A stretch of DNA of 13,413 nt from Bacillota bacterium (GCA_021800315.1 JAJYZD010000086.1:230-13642); one strand, 5' to 3'; numbered from the stretch's first letter, positions 1-7,456 are shown. Numbers and translations: made by a program. The notes: generated by a model not told the origin, from the sequence alone.

Positions 1-127
1 GACAGACAAGATAGCGTAACCTTAGACTATTCCCATTATCCGGCACCGGAAGGCCGTCAAATTCCGGGTCTGGTTTACTATTGTCCGTTTGTCGCAACAT
101 TTTTCGGAGCAGTTTCCGGTATGATAA
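1..127. other. Non-coding stretch, nothing recognised
   Basis: No reading frame with a plausible ribosome site and no recognisable protein fragment is seen on either strand. It is less GC-rich than the genes further on. It may be flanking sequence, or the left part of the element that carries the structured RNA beginning near 128. Confidence 0.4.
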
Positions 128-445
128 ACCCGGGGTAGGCAAGAGTATTTTTAGCTGTCGTGGCCGCCTCGACCCGGTGTTTTAGACGTAAAAGGGGCAC
201 CCACGTGAAGCCTCCCCACCCTGAAGGGCGGAGCTTCCACCCTCTGCTGTGAGGCACCTCCGCCTTTTTGAGGGGCTGGAGGTGGACCTTATGGCTTCAT
301 GGTCCTAGAGTTACGCCGCAAGTTTGCTCTACGAGAGAGCAGTTCTTTTGGCATGCGAAACGTTTCGCATAGGACCGGTCTCTTGGGAATCGGTTTTACG
401 TGGCAGCCCTGGTGACCCGCCACAACCCCATACCGATTCTCAAGA
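128..445 (+). ncRNA. Candidate structured RNA (multi-hairpin, possibly omega/HEARO-like)
   Basis: At least seven helices can be drawn in order: 130-134/173-177 continued by 137-140/166-169; 207-211/233-237; a perfect 7-bp helix 255-261/278-284; 284-288/301-305, an alternative to the previous helix because they share base 284; 326-330/336-340; the perfect 18-bp palindrome 353-370; and a 13-bp helix 382-394/432-444 enclosing a second helix 400-404/419-423. The long helix has one G-U pair when read on + but a C-A mismatch on -, which favours a + strand transcript. There is no open frame here. Dense hairpins without coding sequence resemble the guide-type RNAs linked to IscB (HEARO) or TnpB (omega RNA) elements. 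No such nuclease gene lies in the window, so it would be a solitary copy or the edge of an element. The class assignment is inference; the folding is seen. Confidence 0.5.
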
Positions 446-765
446 AGCTATTATTATGATATACCTGGGTGATAGTGCTGTCAATTAGACCCAAGGTATT
501 TTTTGAAAATATTTTCGCCTTTCATCTCCTCCCTAAAGGGAGAAGACTTCCCGGCGAGTATGTTAAAGCGGATCCGTCGGCCTCCGCGAGCAATTCGGAC
601 TCTTCCGGCGTATTATGGAAAACCACCCGCTGGCGGCGACAGCGTCAGGTGGAACCGGTAATTGTATACTAACAAGGAATATTGTCACATTTATTTCCAG
701 TATCCAATATCCTATGGTGACACGAGGCACCGGCCACGCCACATCAGAGGAAGGGGGTTTCCGCG
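446..765. other. Non-coding stretch with a weak promoter candidate
   Basis: No convincing gene is seen. The few open frames have no ribosome site or family resemblance and overlap each other. The sequence is AT-rich around 490-525, has a small hairpin at 529-542 (5-bp stem, 4-base loop), and holds a promoter-like pair at 682-710 annotated separately. The reading frame that leads into the coiled-coil gene starts at 766. Confidence 0.4.
682..710 (+). promoter_or_regulatory. Weak sigma-A-like promoter candidate
   Basis: TTGTCA (682-687) and CAATAT (705-710) are 17 bases apart, upstream of the 766 and 823 start codons. The -10 box matches the consensus only partly. An inverted repeat tgtcac/gtgaca brackets the region (starting near 683 and ending near 722), which could be an operator or chance. 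Confidence 0.3.
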
Positions 766-819
766 ATGCCTTTGGAGGAAGCGGAATTCTCATTCAAAGC
801 GGAGACCTTCAGGGAGTAG
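766..819 (+). other. Short in-frame upstream ORF (17 codons) ending in TAG
   Basis: An ATG at 766 has a strong ribosome site (aggaaggggg, eight bases upstream) and encodes MPLEEAEFSFKAETFRE before TAG at 817-819. The frame is the same as that of the gene starting at 823, with a single codon (GCC) between the stop and that gene's GTG. It could be a leader peptide, a translational coupler, or the original N-terminus of the downstream protein cut off by an amber codon. Its composition (acidic, amphipathic) would fit the start of a coiled-coil protein. Confidence 0.35.
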
Positions 820-822
820 GCC

Positions 823-1338
823 GTGCCGCGCCCTGAAACGGGCTCCGGGAAGGCATCAATCAGGGAAATATGGGTCGGGGATACGCAGGAGTTCTGGGGG
901 GAGTTGCACGAAGTCCGCCAGGAGCAGCGGGACCTAAGGGCCACCCTTGATTCGCGGGCTACGAAGACCGAAACCGCTCTGGAAAGGCTGCGCTCGGAGA
1001 CGAGGGACGAGATAAAGTCCTCGGGGGCGAGGATGGAAGACCTTCTGGCGCGGATGCGGTCCGAGATCAGGGATGACCTGAAGACCATGGAAAAGAAGTT
1101 GGACCTGGCCGTCGACAAGGTCCGGACGGAGTTGGCGGAGGATATAACCTTACTGCGGGACGATACGAAAGAACAGCTGCGGGAGCTTTCCGGAAAAATG
1201 GATAGGCATCGCTCGGAGTCGGCCCGCGAGGCCAAGGGGAGCACCCGGTGGGCCCTGGGTACGGTAATCGTGGCGGTGTTCACGATGGTCACTATGGCGG
1301 CTACGGTCGTCGTGGCTTTGATTACCCGCGTGCATTAG
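823..1338 (+). CDS. Hypothetical coiled-coil protein with C-terminal membrane anchor
   Basis: This 171-residue protein is not assigned to a named family. Residues about 20-140 are highly charged with regularly spaced hydrophobic residues, as in a long parallel coiled coil (for example the ETALERLRSETRDEIK and RSEIRDDLKTMEKKLD stretches). Residues about 144-167 (WALGTVIVAVFTMVTMAATVVVALI) form one hydrophobic helix followed by a short basic tail, so it is probably tail-anchored with the coil in the cytoplasm. The GTG at 823 is preceded by AGGGAG at a good distance, but the same frame continues upstream through a TAG to an ATG at 766, so the true N-terminus is uncertain. The next gene starts about 120 bases downstream. 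The sequence does not indicate a role. Confidence 0.6.
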   Translation: MPRPETGSGKASIREIWVGDTQEFWGELHEVRQEQRDLRATLDSRATKTETALERLRSETRDEIKSSGARMEDLLARMRSEIRDDLKTMEKKLDLAVDKVRTELAEDITLLRDDTKEQLRELSGKMDRHRSESAREAKGSTRWALGTVIVAVFTMVTMAATVVVALITRVH

Positions 1339-1456
1339 GCCGGGGCCACCTTGGGGCATTTTCCCGGGCGGGTTCTTCCCGGATGCGGTCGTCCCCCCGA
1401 AATCCCGGCAGGAATATACGACCCGGGGCAGAATTGGGAAGAATGATGTCAGGGGG

Positions 1457-2360
1457 GTGATTTCGTCGGCTACGCGCAGCGGGGACCGGGAGGGCCTCCC
1501 GGCGGGGAGCGGTCCGGATCCATCCATAAGGAATGTTTCCGAGACCGCACTCTGGGTGGCGCACTATCGGGCCGAGGAGACCAAGCGCACCCATGCCCTT
1601 TTCCGGGATCCGTACGCGGAACTCCTGGCCGGCGGGCGCGGCGCGGAGATCGCCCGGACCATCCCCTACGGCCAAAGCAGCGGCTGGTCCATGGTGGTGC
1701 GCACTTGTGTACTGGACGAGCTGATCGGGCGCCTGGTAAAAGAGGGCGGGGTGGACGCCGTGCTTAACCTGGGGGCGGGCCTGGATACCCGGCCCTACCG
1801 CCTGCCGCTGCCGGCGTCTTTGCGGTGGATCGAGGTCGACCTGCCCGGCATCCTGGCCTACAAGGAGGAGAAACTGGCCGATGAGCGGCCGGTTTGCCAC
1901 CTCAGTCGGGTGAAGCTGGACCTGGCCGACGCCGCGGGCCTTGTTTGGCCACGTCGCCGCGCAAGCCCAAAAGGTCCTCGTGTTGACCGAAGGGGTGCTG
2001 GTCTACCTGAACCGCGAGGACGTGGCGGCCTTGGCCGCCGCCCTGCACGAACAGCCGGCCTTTGCCTGGTGGCTGGTCGATATTACCACCCCGGCCCTGT
2101 TGCAATGGCTGGGGAAGGCGTGGGGAGAGTCGACGGGCGGCGCCGGGATGAAATTTGCCCCGGACGAAGGGCCCGCTTTTTTCGCCCGGTACGGCTGGAA
2201 CGCGGCCGAGTCGCGTTCCATGGCCCTGGAGGCCCGCCGGTTGCGGCGGGAGATGCCCCGGGCCGGGCTGTACCGGTTCCTCGCGTTGCTCATGCCTCAA
2301 GACCGCCGGGAGTTCTTCCGGCGTTTGGATAGTTTCGTCGTACTGCTGGACCGGGCGTAG
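1457..2360 (+). pseudogene. SAM-dependent methyltransferase (LCM/TIGR00027-like), frameshifted
   Basis: The first part (GTG 1457 to about 1936) encodes about 160 residues typical of class I methyltransferases of the leucine carboxyl methyltransferase-like group: an N-terminal SETALWVAHYRAEE segment, the SAM-binding loop VLNLGAGLDTRPYRL (about residues 102-116) and the acidic EVDLP after the next strand (about 126-130). The rest of the fold (FGHVAAQAQKVLVLTEGVLVYL and onward to the stop at 2360) lies in a different frame. The join falls at the G run 1936-1938, where family members usually have a few more residues, so one extra G or loss of two or five bases would explain it. Together the parts give about 300 residues, near full length. 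It is either an inactive gene or a sequence error. The GTG start is uncertain because the G run just before it leaves little room for a ribosome site. The substrate cannot be predicted. Confidence 0.75.
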
Positions 2361-2378
2361 GATGCCTTGATGAACTCC

Positions 2379-2410
2379 GCCGGCCGTCGGCTTCATCTCC
2401 AACGGCCGGC
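2379..2410. terminator. Hairpin between convergent genes, possible bidirectional terminator
   Basis: A perfect 9-bp GC-rich stem (gccggccgt/acggccggc) with a 14-base loop lies 19 bases after the methyltransferase stop and about 100 bases past the aldehyde dehydrogenase stop on the other strand. It is followed on + by tttcc only, so the U-tract is poor. Confidence 0.4.
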
Positions 2411-2433
2411 TTTCCACACTTGCCTCTAAGTCT

Positions 2434-2464
2434 CCCCATGGCTAAAACCGGCTAAAGCCAGGGG
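2434..2464. terminator. Second intergenic hairpin
   Basis: The strands cccc-a-tggct and agccagggg pair over 9 bp with one bulged A, around a 12-base loop. It sits about 50 bases downstream of the minus-strand aldehyde dehydrogenase stop. There is no U-tract, so a terminator role is only suggested by position. Confidence 0.25.
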
Positions 2465-2511
2465 CTACCGCGCGGCGTTCTTCGGTGTGAATCGGAGGTG
2501 CCCGCTCAAAC

Positions 2512-3945
2512 TCAGGCGATGTGGATGCGCTTTTGGTAGGTCACTTCCTGGATCTTGTGGGTGGCTCCGTAGAGCCCACTGTCTTTCACCCCGCCGACCG
2601 GCAGGTGGTTGTCGCCGTAAAGGGGACCCTCGTTGATCATCACCCGCCCGGCGGTGAGGCGGCCGGCCAGGGCCAGGGCTTCCTTCTCCGGCCCGAAGAC
2701 GGCCGCTCCCAGGCCGTAAGGGGAGTCCTCGGCCAACTGGACGGCTTCCTCGACCGTGTCGAAGATGACCAGGGTGCGTAGGGGCGCAAAGCTCTCCTCC
2801 CGCCAGAGATCCGGCTTGGGTGATCCTTTGATGCGCTCGCGGTCGAACTCGATCAGGGTGGGATAAAAGAAGGGATCGGCCGCCTGCCCGCCGAAAACGA
2901 GCCGGCCGCCCTGGGCCAGGGCTTTTTTGACGTGGACGACCGCTCTCGCCAGCGATTCCGGCCGTCCCAGCGGCCCGATGTCGGTGTCGGGCCGGTGCGG
3001 ATCGCCGACTTTCAAACCGGCGGCGGCCTCCCGCAGGCGCTCCTTGAACTGTTCCGCGATGCCCGCCTGGACCAGCAGGCGTTTGGCCGATATGCAGAGT
3101 TGCCCCGCGTTGGCGAAACCGCCCCAGGCCGCGGCCTGCACCGCCCGGTCCAGGTCGGCGCCGGCCAGCACGATGAAGGGGTCGTTGCCGGCCAGTTCGG
3201 GCACGTACTTGGTCAGTTTGCCCGGCACGCGCCGCAGGATGCCTTCCCCGGCCGCGCCGCCTTCCAGGTAGCGGCCCATCTTGATCACGTTTTCCTTGCC
3301 CAGACCGGAGTTGGAATAGGTCATGAAGACATTGACCAGCGGGTTTTCGATGAACTCCCGGGCGGCCGTGTCCCCGTCGGCGGTGGACAACTGCACCGCG
3401 TCGGCGGGGCAGCCCGCGGCTACGGTCAGTTCCACCAGGCGTACGGCCGGTCCCGGCGCCAGGGTGGAGGGGCGCAGCACCACGGCGTTGCCGCCGCCCA
3501 GGGCGGAGAAAAGTGTGTAGAAAGGGACCAAGAGCGGCGTGTTGCGGGGGGTGATCACTCCCACCACCCCGTAAGGCTCCCGGAGGAGAAGGTTGCGTCC
3601 CGAGGCGGCCGGCAGTTCCACCGGCCGTATCAGATCGATCAACTGGTCGAAATGCCGGGCCTGGCCGATGACGCGCTCCACTTCCCAGACGGCGAACTTT
3701 CTGGCCTGGCCGGCTTCAACGACCAGAAGGCCGATGAAACGCTCCCGTTCCCGCTCCAGTTCCACCCCTACCCGCCGGACGATTTCCAGTCGTTCTTCCG
3801 GGGTCGTCCGCCTGACCAGAGGAAATCCTGCCGCGGCGCGCCCGATCTTTCCGGCCAATGCGGCCCGGTCGTCCCGGGGCCATTCGGCCGTTACCCTTCC
3901 TGTAAACTTGTCATGGACCCGCACAAACTCCGCGTCCACGGACAT
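2512..3945 (-). CDS. Aldehyde dehydrogenase family protein (NAD(P)-dependent)
   Basis: A 477-residue enzyme of the aldehyde dehydrogenase superfamily, expected to oxidise an aldehyde to an acid (or acyl-CoA) with NAD(P) in the cytoplasm. Catalytic landmarks are present: Asn135 in ITPRNTP, the general-base Glu250 in VPELAGNDP, the nucleophile Cys284 in NAGQLCISAKR, and the cofactor-site Glu384 in EESFAPL. Length is normal for the family. The segment between the Rossmann-fold loop (MTYSNSGLG, about 208-216) and Glu250 is longer than usual and contains a glycine-rich stretch LEGGAAGEGI, so the cofactor pocket may differ. The ATG at 3945 was chosen because GGGGGAGGTGGCG lies directly upstream; the frame stays open to 4026 but without ribosome sites. 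It stands alone, convergent with the methyltransferase remnant and divergent from the CoA-transferases. The substrate cannot be told from sequence. Confidence 0.85.
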   Translation of the reverse strand: MSVDAEFVRVHDKFTGRVTAEWPRDDRAALAGKIGRAAAGFPLVRRTTPEERLEIVRRVGVELERERERFIGLLVVEAGQARKFAVWEVERVIGQARHFDQLIDLIRPVELPAASGRNLLLREPYGVVGVITPRNTPLLVPFYTLFSALGGGNAVVLRPSTLAPGPAVRLVELTVAAGCPADAVQLSTADGDTAAREFIENPLVNVFMTYSNSGLGKENVIKMGRYLEGGAAGEGILRRVPGKLTKYVPELAGNDPFIVLAGADLDRAVQAAAWGGFANAGQLCISAKRLLVQAGIAEQFKERLREAAAGLKVGDPHRPDTDIGPLGRPESLARAVVHVKKALAQGGRLVFGGQAADPFFYPTLIEFDRERIKGSPKPDLWREESFAPLRTLVIFDTVEEAVQLAEDSPYGLGAAVFGPEKEALALAGRLTAGRVMINEGPLYGDNHLPVGGVKDSGLYGATHKIQEVTYQKRIHIA

Positions 3946-4347
3946 CGCCACCTCCCCCATCTTCCGCCGTCGGCCTTCGGCCTCCCGGCCCGGTTCCATT
4001 ATACACCGGGGCCGGGTTGGCGCCAACGTTTGATTGCCGTCCGGCGGAACGACCGCGCCGTCCCCGGGCTGACGGTCATCATGCCGGCATATACATAAAC
4101 CCTTATATGTGGTATTGTGGTTAACTTAGGATTTTATAGCATGTTTTTAACCGTTTTGGGCGGACCGCAGGGCTCAATCCAGTAAAGCGACGAATCTGGG
4201 GGCCGAGAGGTCGAATTTGCCTCCGGTTGCAGAAGGTTTTCGGATGCGGCGGTAGTAATGAATGATCACAAGAAGTTTTGGGGGTGGGATCAAAAGGGGT
4301 GTCTCTTGGTTCGTCATATCCTAAAATCATAGCAAGGGGGTAGATGG
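3946..4347. other. Divergent intergenic region, no clear promoter
   Basis: About 400 bases separate the aldehyde dehydrogenase start from the first CoA-transferase start. The half next to 4347 is markedly more AT-rich than the genes. An inverted repeat ggttaa/ttaacc (near 4119 and 4154) and an acata/tatgt pair (near 4093-4110) could be regulator sites. No -35/-10 pair with good spacing was found on either strand, and no convincing small gene is seen. Confidence 0.4.
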
Positions 4348-5700
4348 GTGAGCAAAGAAGACTATCTGGCCTGGGCCAACGAAGCGTTCGACATCCGCCG
4401 GATATTCGACAAGCCCGAAGCGTTGAAGGGCCTGCGGGTGGTGGAACTGTGCACCCTGATCCTGGGGCCGGCCCACGCCGTGTTTCTGGCCGAAATGGGC
4501 GCCGAGGTGATCAAGGTCGAATTGCCGGGCACAGGGGACACCATGCGGTACGTTTCCCCCCGGGGCATGTTCTGGCAGAACCAGAGCCTGGGATTTTTCT
4601 CGGAAAACCGCAACAAGTACCACGTGACCATCGACGTCCGGAAGGCGGAGGGCAAGGAACTTTTCAAGAAGCTCATCGCCCGGGCGGACGTTTTCATTGA
4701 AAACCTCACCGCCGGTACGATGGATGAGTGGGGCCTGGGCTACCACCAACTGTCGGCCATCAACCCCGGACTCATCTATATCGCGAAAAACGGCTTCGGG
4801 CAGTGGGGTCCCTACGCCAAGGGGCGCGCCTCCTACGACGCCGTGGCCCAGGCTCAGAGCGGCATCGGCTTCATCACGGGCTTTCCGGGCCGCCCGCCGC
4901 TGAAGATGGGTATTTTTATCGGCGACTATTTCGGCGCCATCATGTCGGCCGCATCGGTGATGGCCGCCCTGCACTACCGCAAGCGCACCGGCCGGGGCCA
5001 GTTCATTGATTACGCCCAGAGCGAGGGCTTGATCCGGATGCTGGACTGGACCTGGGCCTACCAGTACCTTACCGGACAGGACCGCGACCGCTACGGCAAC
5101 TGGGACGTGGCCATCTGTCCCTCCGGCATCTTCCGCTGCGGGGACGGTTTCATCGCCATCGCCGCCGCCACCGACGCGGAGTTCGCCGCCCTGGCCAAGG
5201 CCATGGACCGGCCGGGGCTGGCGGAGGACGCCCGTTTCCGGACCCTGGCGGACCGGCTCAAGGAGGAGAATTCGCGGGAGTTGCAAAAAATCCTGGACGA
5301 ATGGACGGCCGGCAAAACGCAGGGCGAAATCGACCGGTTGGGCGGCGAGTTCGGCTTCGCCGCCGCCCCGGTCTACTCGGAGGCCGATACTTACCGGAAC
5401 GAACACTGGCGCGCCCGGGGCGCCACCTGGCAGCACGAAGACCCCGTCTACGGCGATACGGTCGAATACGGCCCGGTGGTCAAGATGTCCGAAACCCCCG
5501 GCCGCATCAAGTGGTCGGCCAAACCGGTCGGGTTTGACAACGAGTTCGTATTCGGCACCATCCTCGGCCTGGGCAAGGAAGAGCAGGCCGTGCTGAAGGC
5601 CAAGGGCATCACCACCAAGTGGGCCGACCGGGTGGGCGCCAAACCACCGGACGACTGGCAGGGCGAAGGCCTCATTTTCAACCGGGGAGGCGAGGAATAG
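4348..5700 (+). CDS. Class III CoA-transferase (CaiB/BaiF family), first subunit
   Basis: The 450-residue product belongs to the CaiB/BaiF (formyl-CoA:oxalate CoA-transferase type) family, which moves CoA between carboxylic acids through an aspartyl-CoA anhydride. Family features: VVELCTLILGPAHAVFLAEMGAEVIKVE (about residues 31-58), a RADVFIENLTAGTMDEWGLGY block (112-132), NPGLIYIAKNGFGQWGP (139-155) and the catalytic aspartate, Asp164, in ASYDAVAQAQSG. Length is slightly above the usual 380-420. The GTG at 4348 has AGGGGG seven bases upstream; the ATG at 4344 is in another frame. The stop TAG overlaps the GTG of the next, related gene by one base, so the two are translationally coupled and probably form a heteromer, as in benzylsuccinate CoA-transferase (BbsE/BbsF). 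The acids transferred are unknown. Loss of conserved residues is not seen. Confidence 0.85.
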   Translation: MSKEDYLAWANEAFDIRRIFDKPEALKGLRVVELCTLILGPAHAVFLAEMGAEVIKVELPGTGDTMRYVSPRGMFWQNQSLGFFSENRNKYHVTIDVRKAEGKELFKKLIARADVFIENLTAGTMDEWGLGYHQLSAINPGLIYIAKNGFGQWGPYAKGRASYDAVAQAQSGIGFITGFPGRPPLKMGIFIGDYFGAIMSAASVMAALHYRKRTGRGQFIDYAQSEGLIRMLDWTWAYQYLTGQDRDRYGNWDVAICPSGIFRCGDGFIAIAAATDAEFAALAKAMDRPGLAEDARFRTLADRLKEENSRELQKILDEWTAGKTQGEIDRLGGEFGFAAAPVYSEADTYRNEHWRARGATWQHEDPVYGDTVEYGPVVKMSETPGRIKWSAKPVGFDNEFVFGTILGLGKEEQAVLKAKGITTKWADRVGAKPPDDWQGEGLIFNRGGEE

Positions 5701-7007
5701 TGGAATATCCCTACCATGTGGGCTGGGAAGACTGGACCCGGCTGCACACCGATCCCGCCAAGGGCCGCGGTAAGCCGGAGGCCCTGGACGACCTCCTGGT
5801 CCTGGACCTGTCCTACGGGAACATGGGCGGGTTGTTTTGTTCCTCCATCCTTGGCGAATTGGGAGCGGAGGTAATCCGCGTGGAACCTCCCGCCGGTGAC
5901 ATCGCCCGGGAGTTCTCCCCCTTCGGCTACAAGCACCGGGGCGTGGGCCTGGCCTACCTGGTCGAAGGCCGCAACAAGTATCACGTCACCTGCGACCTGC
6001 ACACCGAAAAGGGGCGGGAACTGTTAAAGCGCCTGGCCCGGAAGGCCGACATCCTGATCGAGAGCTTCCAGCCGGGCGTCCTGGATGAGTTGGGCATCGG
6101 TTACCGGCAGTTGGCGGAAATCAACCCGGGGCTGATCTACCTGGCCTTTTCCACCTACGGGCAGTTCGGCCCGCTGGCCGGCAGCAACAAGCCCGATTAC
6201 GACATCACCAACCAGGCCATGTCGACCCTGGTCAACATGACCGGCGAGCCGGAATGGGACGGTCCGGCCCCCTACGCGGTGCCCACCAAGGTGGGCAACT
6301 GGTACGGCTGGTACAATCCCGGCGCCTGGGGCGCCTTCGGCGCCCTGAGCGCGCTCTTTTTCCGGGACGCCGGCGGCCGGGGCCAACTCCTGGACATCAG
6401 CGGGGCGGAGGGCGTCGCGGCGGCCATGGACTACGACTGCCTCTGGTACCACGCCTTCGGCATGACCCGCGAGAGGATCGGATCCCTGGACAACGGCGTG
6501 TTCCCCTACACCTACATTCGCGTAAAGGACGGCTACGCGTTCATCGCCGGCTTTTCCGACCCCAACTTCACCGGGCTGACCAATATCATGAACCGGCCCG
6601 ACCTGCGCGGGCAGTTCCCCACCATCGTCGACCGGTTGCAGATCGAGAACGAACTGAAGATCAAAGACGAGATCGAGAAGTGGTCGATAAATTACACGGC
6701 CGCGGAGATACTGGATATGGTCTCCAACTACCACGGCGTGGGGACGGTGGCCACCGCGCGGGTCAACAGCCCCCGCGAGGTGATGGACGAGGACAACTGG
6801 TACCAGAGGGGGGCCCTGTCCCTTGTGGACGACCCGGTTTACGGGCGCATCCTGGTTCAGCAGCCCCCCTGGAAGATGACCCTGACCCCGCCGCGTATCA
6901 AATGGCTCTGCCGTCCCGTCGGCTACGACAACGAGTACGTTTACTTAAAACACCTGGGACTGGGCAGGAGCGATGTGGCTGCCTTGCGGCGGGAAGGCGC
7001 CGTCTAG
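5700..7007 (+). CDS. Class III CoA-transferase (CaiB/BaiF family), second subunit
   Basis: The 435-residue product is a paralogue of the upstream gene with the same blocks: LLVLDLSYGNMGGLFCSSILGELGAEVIRVE (about residues 32-62), GRNKYHVTCDL (90-100), KADILIESFQPGVLDELGIGY (115-135), NPGLIYLAFSTYGQFGP (142-158), and an aspartate in PDYDITNQAMS (Asp168) at the catalytic position. Both subunits thus keep a candidate catalytic aspartate. The GTG at 5700 is the expected start: it overlaps the previous TAG and is preceded by ggggaggcgagg. The frame stays open further upstream inside the first gene, but that stretch is arginine-rich shadow sequence. The gene ends only seven bases before the stop codon of the convergent lipoprotein gene. 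Probable role: the partner subunit of a heteromeric CoA-transferase activating an organic acid for anaerobic degradation (inference). Confidence 0.83.
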   Translation: MEYPYHVGWEDWTRLHTDPAKGRGKPEALDDLLVLDLSYGNMGGLFCSSILGELGAEVIRVEPPAGDIAREFSPFGYKHRGVGLAYLVEGRNKYHVTCDLHTEKGRELLKRLARKADILIESFQPGVLDELGIGYRQLAEINPGLIYLAFSTYGQFGPLAGSNKPDYDITNQAMSTLVNMTGEPEWDGPAPYAVPTKVGNWYGWYNPGAWGAFGALSALFFRDAGGRGQLLDISGAEGVAAAMDYDCLWYHAFGMTRERIGSLDNGVFPYTYIRVKDGYAFIAGFSDPNFTGLTNIMNRPDLRGQFPTIVDRLQIENELKIKDEIEKWSINYTAAEILDMVSNYHGVGTVATARVNSPREVMDEDNWYQRGALSLVDDPVYGRILVQQPPWKMTLTPPRIKWLCRPVGYDNEYVYLKHLGLGRSDVAALRREGAV

Positions 7008-7014
7008 GATGGTA

Positions 7015-7446
7015 TCAAGGCTGCATGTCCCGCCTGATCTTGAGAATTTCCTTCTGCAGCAGGGCCGGCGCCAAAGCGCCGGCCTCTATTTGCGCCGCCG
7101 CTTCCCGCAGTTCGGCATAGAGCTTTTTGTCCGCCGTGACCTGGACGTCGTAACCCTGGCCCAGCCGTCCTGCCTTGGCGTGCACCTGGTTCCTGGTCGG
7201 CTTGAGGCGCAGGCGGTCAAAGCCGGCTACCTTGATCCCGACCAGCAGGGCGCCATCCACCGCCACCGCGGTCGCGTCCCGCACGCCGGGCACCGTTTTG
7301 GCCGTATCCGCCGCCTTTTGGGCCAGGGCGGCGTCGACCCGCATTTTCTCCGGGATGGCGGATGAACGTTGCTCCGCCGGAGAACCGCAGCCGGCCGCAA
7401 GTAGCAGTGTTAGCAGCAGGGACATCAAGAAAACGTGTTTTTTCAT
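7015..7446 (-). CDS. YhcN/YlaJ-type sporulation lipoprotein
   Basis: A 143-residue lipoprotein and last gene of the spoVA-type operon. The N-terminus MKKHVFLMSLLLTLLLAAGC is a lipoprotein signal with lipobox LAAGC and the lipidated cysteine at residue 20. The mature part carries the pattern of the YhcN/YlaJ family: KAADTAKTVPGVRDATAVAVDGALLVGIKV (about 45-74), then a basic stretch and VQVTADKKLYAELREA (about 101-116). Members are inner-membrane spore proteins in Bacillus, and one accompanies SpoVAC/AD/AE in spoVA2mob clusters; its exact job there is unknown. The ATG at 7446 follows the preceding TAG (7457-7459) by ten bases. The nearest purine-rich stretch (GAAGGGG) overlaps the end of that gene and is rather far from the start, so expression may depend on coupling. 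The gene ends seven bases from the convergent CoA-transferase stop. Confidence 0.8.
   Translation of the reverse strand: MKKHVFLMSLLLTLLLAAGCGSPAEQRSSAIPEKMRVDAALAQKAADTAKTVPGVRDATAVAVDGALLVGIKVAGFDRLRLKPTRNQVHAKAGRLGQGYDVQVTADKKLYAELREAAAQIEAGALAPALLQKEILKIRRDMQP
7063..7084 (+). terminator. Hairpin inside the lipoprotein gene, possible terminator for the + strand operon
   Basis: A perfect 9-bp stem (ggccggcgc/gcgccggcc) with a 4-base loop CAAA is followed on + by tctattt. It lies 56 bases after the CoA-transferase stop, where a terminator for that operon would be expected, since no hairpin fits in the seven bases between the two stop codons. The U-tract is imperfect, and on the minus strand the same bases are coding. 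Confidence 0.4.
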
Positions 7447-7456
7447 GTGGTTCGTT

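Noticed and set aside
500..545. 14-codon minus-strand ORF (MKGENIFKKYLGSN) near a GGGAGGAG
   Set aside because: The ribosome site abuts the ATG, the frame is tiny, and it lies in unannotated AT-rich sequence.
2932..4098. Long + strand open frame of 388 codons opposite the aldehyde dehydrogenase gene
   Set aside because: It is the complementary shadow of a well-supported gene in GC-rich DNA, lacks a ribosome site and resembles no family.
4213..4236. Possible sigma-54 promoter around ttgca upstream of the CoA-transferase operon
   Set aside because: The GG of the -24 box is not at the required distance from the GC of the -12 box.
4300..4335. TAAAAT as a -10 box before the first CoA-transferase
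   Set aside because: The matching -35 region has only three of six consensus bases and the transcript would start inside the ribosome site.
4327..5436. 369-codon minus-strand frame opposite the first CoA-transferase
   Set aside because: Low-complexity Gly/Ala/Val-rich shadow; all family motifs are on the + strand.
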